Shown piece by piece: positions 5,996 through 9,108 of a stretch of DNA of 9,108 bases. The notes beneath the pieces are model-generated. The model made no database searches. It saw only the letters and a list, made by a program, of their open reading frames with translations, and had not been told where the DNA came from. Numbering within the stretch: the first letter of the stretch is position 1; each line of letters begins with the position of its first letter. The DNA comes from an uncultured Pseudomonas sp. (GTDB lineage Bacteria; Pseudomonadota; Gammaproteobacteria; Pseudomonadales; Pseudomonadaceae), in NCBI RefSeq assembly GCF_946885885.1, contig NZ_CAMPHN010000168.1, positions 1 through 9,108 of the forward strand, read 5' to 3'. The position numbers and the translations under genes were made by a program.

Positions 5996-7489
5996 ATGAC
6001 CACGACCCCTAACGCGAACGCCACAGCTCCGTCTGTGAGCAACAACGACCTGATCTACCAGCTCGACGACCGCCCGGCGTTCACCCCGGCGATCTTCGCC
6101 GCGCTGCAACATGTGCTGGCCAGTTTCGTCGGCATCATCACCCCCACCCTGATCGTCGGCAGCGTGCTCGGCCTGGGCGCCTATGTGCCCTATCTGGTGA
6201 GCATGGCGCTGTTCGTTTCCGGCCTCGGCACCTTCGTTCAGGCCAAGCGCATCGGCCCGGTCGGTTCCGGCTTGCTGTGCTTGCAAGGCACCAGCTTCGG
6301 CTTTCTCAGCGTAATTCTCAGCGCCGGCTTTATCGTCAAGGGCCGCGGCGGCAGCGAGGAGGAAATCCTCTCGACCATCTTCGGCGTGTGCTTCTGCGCC
6401 GCGTTCGTCGAGATCGCTTTCAGCCAGTTCATCAATAAACTGCGCAGCGTCATCACCCCGGTGGTCACCGGCACCATCATCTGCCTGATGGGCCTGTCGC
6501 TGATCAAGGTGGCGATGACCGACCTGGCCGGTGGCTTTGGCGCGCCGGACCTCGGCGCCCTGCACCACCTCGGCCTCGGCGGCCTGGTACTGGCCACCAT
6601 CGTGGTGCTCAACCGCTTCAAATCCCAGGTGGTGCGCTTGTCGGCGGTAATTATCGGCCTGACCCTGGGTTTCGCCGTGGCCTGGTTCACCGGCAAAGTG
6701 GATTTCGCCAACATGGCCGAAGTGCCACTGGTCAGCGTGCCGCTGCCGTTCAAATACGGCTTCAATTTCGACTGGGTGGCCTTCGTGCCGATCGCGGTGA
6801 TCTTCCTGATCACGCCGCTGGAAACCGCCGGCGATCTGACCGCCAACTCGATCATCTCCAAGCAGCCGGTAAGCGGCCCCTTGTATATGCGCCGGATCAA
6901 GTCCGGGGTGCTCGCCGACGGCTGCAACTCGGCCATGGCGGCGATGTTCAACAGCCTGCCGATGACCACCTTCAGCCAGAACAACGGGGTGATCCAACTC
7001 ACCGGCGTGGCCAGCCGCCACGTGGCCTTCTACATCGCCGCGATGCTGGTGTTGCTCGGCCTGTTCCCGGCGGTCGGCGCGCTGCTGCAACTGATGCCCA
7101 AGCCGGTGCTCGGCGGCGCCACCCTGATCATGTTCGGCACCGTGGCGGTGGCCGGGATCAAGATCCTCACCGAGGCCGGCCTGCATCGCCGCAATGTGCT
7201 GATCGTGGCCATTTCCCTCGGTCTCGGCCTGGGCGTGGCGGCAGTACCGGAAGCCCTGTCGCAGATGCCGGAAGCGCTGAAGAACATCTTCGGTTCGCCA
7301 ATCACCATCGGTGCGTTCAGCGCCATCCTGCTGAACTTCTTTCTGCTGCAAGAACATCTGCCGCAGAAAGAAAGCGACTACGACCCCGAGGCCCATCTTC
7401 ACAGCGTGCTGCAAAACCCGCGGAACGCCGAGCCCGACCACCAGTCGCGCGCTCAGAGCGATGGTTTGAACCCGGCCAACCCGGCCTAA
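5996..7489 (+). CDS. NCS2-family xanthine/urate permease
   Basis: A 497-residue nucleobase:cation symporter-2 (nucleobase-ascorbate transporter) protein of the inner membrane, likely importing urate or xanthine with protons. The family usually has 14 membrane segments, and hydrophobic runs fill residues 30-455. Diagnostic motifs: QH at 38-39 in the first helix (AALQHVLASFVGIITP), TPLETAGDLTANS (273-285) with Glu276 and Asp280 in the substrate-site helix, and the family signature SQNNGVIQLTGVASR (327-341). The signature is the purine type seen in E. coli UacT and XanQ, not the uracil type. The hydrophilic tail after 455 is probably cytoplasmic. The ATG at 5996 has only a weak GGCAGG (5982-5987) as ribosome site. 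The neighbouring genes favour urate, but substrate cannot be settled from the sequence, so no symbol is given. It lies upstream of the outer-membrane channel, probably co-transcribed. Confidence 0.92.
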   Translation: MTTTPNANATAPSVSNNDLIYQLDDRPAFTPAIFAALQHVLASFVGIITPTLIVGSVLGLGAYVPYLVSMALFVSGLGTFVQAKRIGPVGSGLLCLQGTSFGFLSVILSAGFIVKGRGGSEEEILSTIFGVCFCAAFVEIAFSQFINKLRSVITPVVTGTIICLMGLSLIKVAMTDLAGGFGAPDLGALHHLGLGGLVLATIVVLNRFKSQVVRLSAVIIGLTLGFAVAWFTGKVDFANMAEVPLVSVPLPFKYGFNFDWVAFVPIAVIFLITPLETAGDLTANSIISKQPVSGPLYMRRIKSGVLADGCNSAMAAMFNSLPMTTFSQNNGVIQLTGVASRHVAFYIAAMLVLLGLFPAVGALLQLMPKPVLGGATLIMFGTVAVAGIKILTEAGLHRRNVLIVAISLGLGLGVAAVPEALSQMPEALKNIFGSPITIGAFSAILLNFFLLQEHLPQKESDYDPEAHLHSVLQNPRNAEPDHQSRAQSDGLNPANPA

Positions 7490-7514
7490 CCCCCAAAACA
7501 TTTCGCCCCTTCAC

Positions 7515-7534
7515 CCCTGCGGTTCGCCGCAGGG
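7515..7534 (+). other. Tetraloop hairpin between permease and channel genes
   Basis: CCCTGCGG-TTCG-CCGCAGGG: a perfect 8-bp stem with a UUCG-type loop, which is very stable in RNA. No T run follows, so it is not a standard intrinsic terminator. It lies in the 94-bp gap and may partly stop, pause or protect the transcript, setting different levels for the two transport genes. No separate promoter for the channel gene is evident. Confidence 0.65.
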
Positions 7535-7583
7535 TCACGAACCCTTGCGCCTGAAAATCGCAGTTGAACATAAGGAAAACCCG

Positions 7584-8456
7584 ATGAAACTCAAGCACCT
7601 GCCTCATTGCCTCGCCCTTTCCGCCGGTTTACTCGGCGCCCAACAAGCCGGCGCCGGCGAGATGCTGTTCTGGCAGGACAACAGCCTGTCCTACCTCTAC
7701 GGCAGCAACTTCCAGCGCCTCAACTTCAACGGCGAAGAGCAGCGCTCGCAAACCACCTTCACCTTCGAGCACGCCAGCGGCTGGGCTTGGGGCGATGTGT
7801 TCTATTTCCTCGACTACATCAAGGCCGACAACACACAGGCGCGCGGCAGCACCTTCGCCAACCTGGAAGTCGACAACAAGGACAGCTTCTATTACATGGA
7901 ATTCTCGCCCCGGGTCAGCCTGAGCTGGCTGACCGGCCAGGACCTCTCAGCCGGCCCGTTGAAGGACGTGTACGCCGCCTTCACCTACGAAAAAGGCAAC
8001 GGCGGCCCGGGCACCGAGAACTACCTGTACGGCATCGGCACTGCCTGGAACGCACCCGGCTTCGCCTACCTGAACGCCAACCTGTATGCGGTCAAGGTCA
8101 ACAACCACATCTTCTTCGACCATGATTTCCAGGCCTCGGAAAAAGGCAACGGCCACACTTACCAACTGACCCTGAGCGGCGCCTACCCCTTCGCCATCGG
8201 CGAACAGGATTTCGTCATCGACGGCTATGTCGACTGGCGCGCGCCGTCGAAAGATGCTGGCACCCAGACCTCGGTCGGCTCCTCAATTCAGATCAAGTGG
8301 GACGCGGGCAAGGCCCTGTTCGGAAAAGAACGCAAGCTCTATGTCGGCACCGAGCTGAACATGTGGCGCAACAAATACGGCATCCGCCCGATCGACGGCT
8401 CCGACGACGGTTTCAACCAGACCGCGGTGCAGGCGCTGGTGAAGTACCACTTCTAA
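7584..8456 (+). CDS. Tsx/OmpK-like outer-membrane channel protein
   Basis: A 290-residue precursor resembling nucleoside-specific channel-forming Tsx and OmpK proteins of the outer membrane. Residues 1-24 form a signal peptide (MKLK, hydrophobic LALSAGLLG, likely cut at AGA|GE). The mature part begins MLFWQDNSLSYLYGSNFQ, followed by the family-like TFTFEHASGWAWGDVFYFLDY (58-78). Alternating hydrophobic strands with aromatic girdles continue to a C-terminal phenylalanine (VKYHF), the usual barrel-assembly signal. Tsx-type barrels have 12 strands and let nucleosides cross the outer membrane. The frame is open back to an ATG at 7545, but the ATG at 7584 is chosen because AAGGA (7572-7576) sits 7 bases upstream and it starts the signal peptide exactly. 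Next to a urate-type permease, a role in urate, allantoin or nucleoside entry is plausible but inferred. Confidence 0.85.
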   Translation: MKLKHLPHCLALSAGLLGAQQAGAGEMLFWQDNSLSYLYGSNFQRLNFNGEEQRSQTTFTFEHASGWAWGDVFYFLDYIKADNTQARGSTFANLEVDNKDSFYYMEFSPRVSLSWLTGQDLSAGPLKDVYAAFTYEKGNGGPGTENYLYGIGTAWNAPGFAYLNANLYAVKVNNHIFFDHDFQASEKGNGHTYQLTLSGAYPFAIGEQDFVIDGYVDWRAPSKDAGTQTSVGSSIQIKWDAGKALFGKERKLYVGTELNMWRNKYGIRPIDGSDDGFNQTAVQALVKYHF

Positions 8457-8474
8457 CATCGATTGCGGAAGAAC

Positions 8475-8507
8475 AAGACTGGCTCGCTATCTCTGGGGCC
8501 AGTCTTT
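8475..8507 (+). terminator. Probable terminator after the channel gene
   Basis: AAGACTGGC (8475-8483) pairs with GCCAGTCTT (8498-8506), a 9-bp stem with a 14-base loop starting 18 bases after the stop. Only a short T run follows, and a competing small hairpin CTTTGC-TATG-GCAAAG (8504-8519) overlaps its end. Position favours a terminator; strength is uncertain. Confidence 0.55.
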
Positions 8508-8610
8508 GCTATGGCAAAGGCTCTTCGCGGAACGTTGTGAACACCGGACTGGCAAGTTTGTGTTTTCTGATCAATGCGCTCTCTGCTTCTGAAACAGGTT
8601 CATTAATGTG

Positions 8611-9077
8611 TCGAACCAGCGTCCTGGTTTCGCCCCTCACGGGCGAGTCACTTTCTCTTGCTTGCCCAAGAGAAAGTAACCAAAGAGAAGGGCACCCCGA
8701 CATCCGGCCCCGGCTGCGCCGGGGTTCCCTCCTTCCATCACCGCTCCAGGGGCCCGCCGCGAAGGGCCATCCCTGGCCCATCGCGGCTCTCGCGACATCC
8801 ATGTCGCTCAAGACTGCCCGTCCGGCCCCTTACGCGGCGATTCCACTCGGCCTCCTGAAGGGGATTTTGGCGTCGTCTGCGCGATCGCAGCTCAAAAGCC
8901 AAAGCCAAAGCCAAAGCAAAAAACAGACGCCGCGAGCTTGAGCCTGTGGAAATCTCGCAAGCTCGCGACCTCGGTCCCGTCAGAGGGCCGAGCGCAGGTG
9001 TTGCGGAGGGGGACGAGCCGCATGGATGCGGCGAGATACCGACGGCGGCCCCACTTAATGGGCCAGGGATGGCCCAT
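8611..9077. repeat. Hairpin-rich mosaic intergenic repeat region
   Basis: About 470 bases with no credible gene and at least nine inverted repeats: AACCAG/CTGGTT (8614-8629), CGCCC/GGGCG (8631-8645), a perfect 11-bp stem ACTTTCTCTTG (8650-8677), CCCCGGC/GCCGGGG (8708-8724), GGGCCA/TGGCCC (8764-8779), GCGACAT/ATGTCGC (8792-8807), a 10-bp stem CGCGAGCTTG (8931-8967), GCCGCAT/ATGCGGC (9017-9032) and ATGGGCC/GGCCCAT (9058-9077). GGGCCATCCCTGGCCCAT at 8764-8781 recurs as an exact 18-bp complement at 9058-9075. The stretch CGCCCCTCACGGGCGAGTCA followed by the 11-bp hairpin is familiar as a dispersed repeat in Pseudomonas-type genomes. Long frames across it are compositional. I see nothing further in the last 30 bases. 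Confidence 0.75.
8895..8917 (+). repeat. Short tandem repeat (AAAGCC)n
   Basis: Three exact AAAGCC copies (8895-8912) followed by a partial AAAGC. Hexamer arrays of this kind can change length by replication slippage. It lies in non-coding DNA within the mosaic repeat region. Confidence 0.85.
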
Positions 9078-9108
9078 GTAAGCCGGCCCCCGGAGCGGCA
9101 CCGGAGCG

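Noticed and set aside
5915..7501. Minus-strand 528-codon frame opposite the permease
   Set aside because: Shadow of the NCS2 permease; composition rich in Gln, His, Ala and Gly and no domain.
7545..7583. Longer start for the channel protein
   Set aside because: Would put a polar extension before a clear signal peptide, while the ATG at 7584 has a well-placed AAGGA.
8297..8941. Plus-strand 214-codon frame at the right edge
   Set aside because: Begins within the channel gene in another frame and runs through hairpin-rich repeats and the hexamer array; no family features.
8611..9077. CRISPR array
   Set aside because: Repeats are inverted and of different sequence and spacing; there are no regularly spaced identical direct repeats with unique spacers.

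Overview
The window looks like a purine (urate) catabolism locus from a Pseudomonas-type gammaproteobacterium. It is GC-rich with strongly GC-biased third codon positions, carries REP-like repeats of the TAGGAGCGGC type, and its gene set and order fit the urate/allantoin clusters known in Pseudomonas. The genus is inferred from sequence character, not from a database comparison.

Layout. At the left edge about 100 bases hold no gene that can be named. A minus-strand uraH (164-517) follows, with its own terminator at 101-127. A divergent AT-rich regulatory region (518-933) separates it from a plus-strand run of five genes: puuE (934-1878), uraD (1875-2390), alc (2431-3426), allA (3564-4067) and puuD (4115-5425), closed by a strong terminator (5433-5465). 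A non-coding stretch with a paired inverted repeat (5503-5666) and a promoter region follows. Then come an NCS2 xanthine/urate-type permease (5996-7489) and a Tsx/OmpK-like outer-membrane channel (7584-8456). The last 650 bases are non-coding and packed with hairpins and short repeats.

How the genes fit together. The outer-membrane channel and NCS2 permease would bring urate or related purines into the cell. PuuD, an inner-membrane urate oxidase fused to a cytochrome c domain, oxidises urate to 5-hydroxyisourate without making H2O2. UraH hydrolyses this to OHCU, UraD decarboxylates OHCU to S-allantoin, PuuE opens allantoin to allantoate, Alc splits allantoate to ureidoglycolate plus urea, and AllA releases glyoxylate and the second urea. 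Every step from external urate to glyoxylate therefore has a candidate gene here. Xanthine dehydrogenase, urease, glyoxylate-using enzymes and a regulator are not in the window.

Regulation. A 10-bp box TTGTAYACAA occurs three times (670-679, 850-859, 5832-5841), only in the intergenic regions before uraH/puuE and before the permease. It is a good candidate operator tying the transcription units together, resembling GntR/FadR-type sites. The chemistry is established for these families; the more novel points are the shared box, the minicistron before allA, the coupling of a Tsx-like channel to a urate permease, and the structured repeats.
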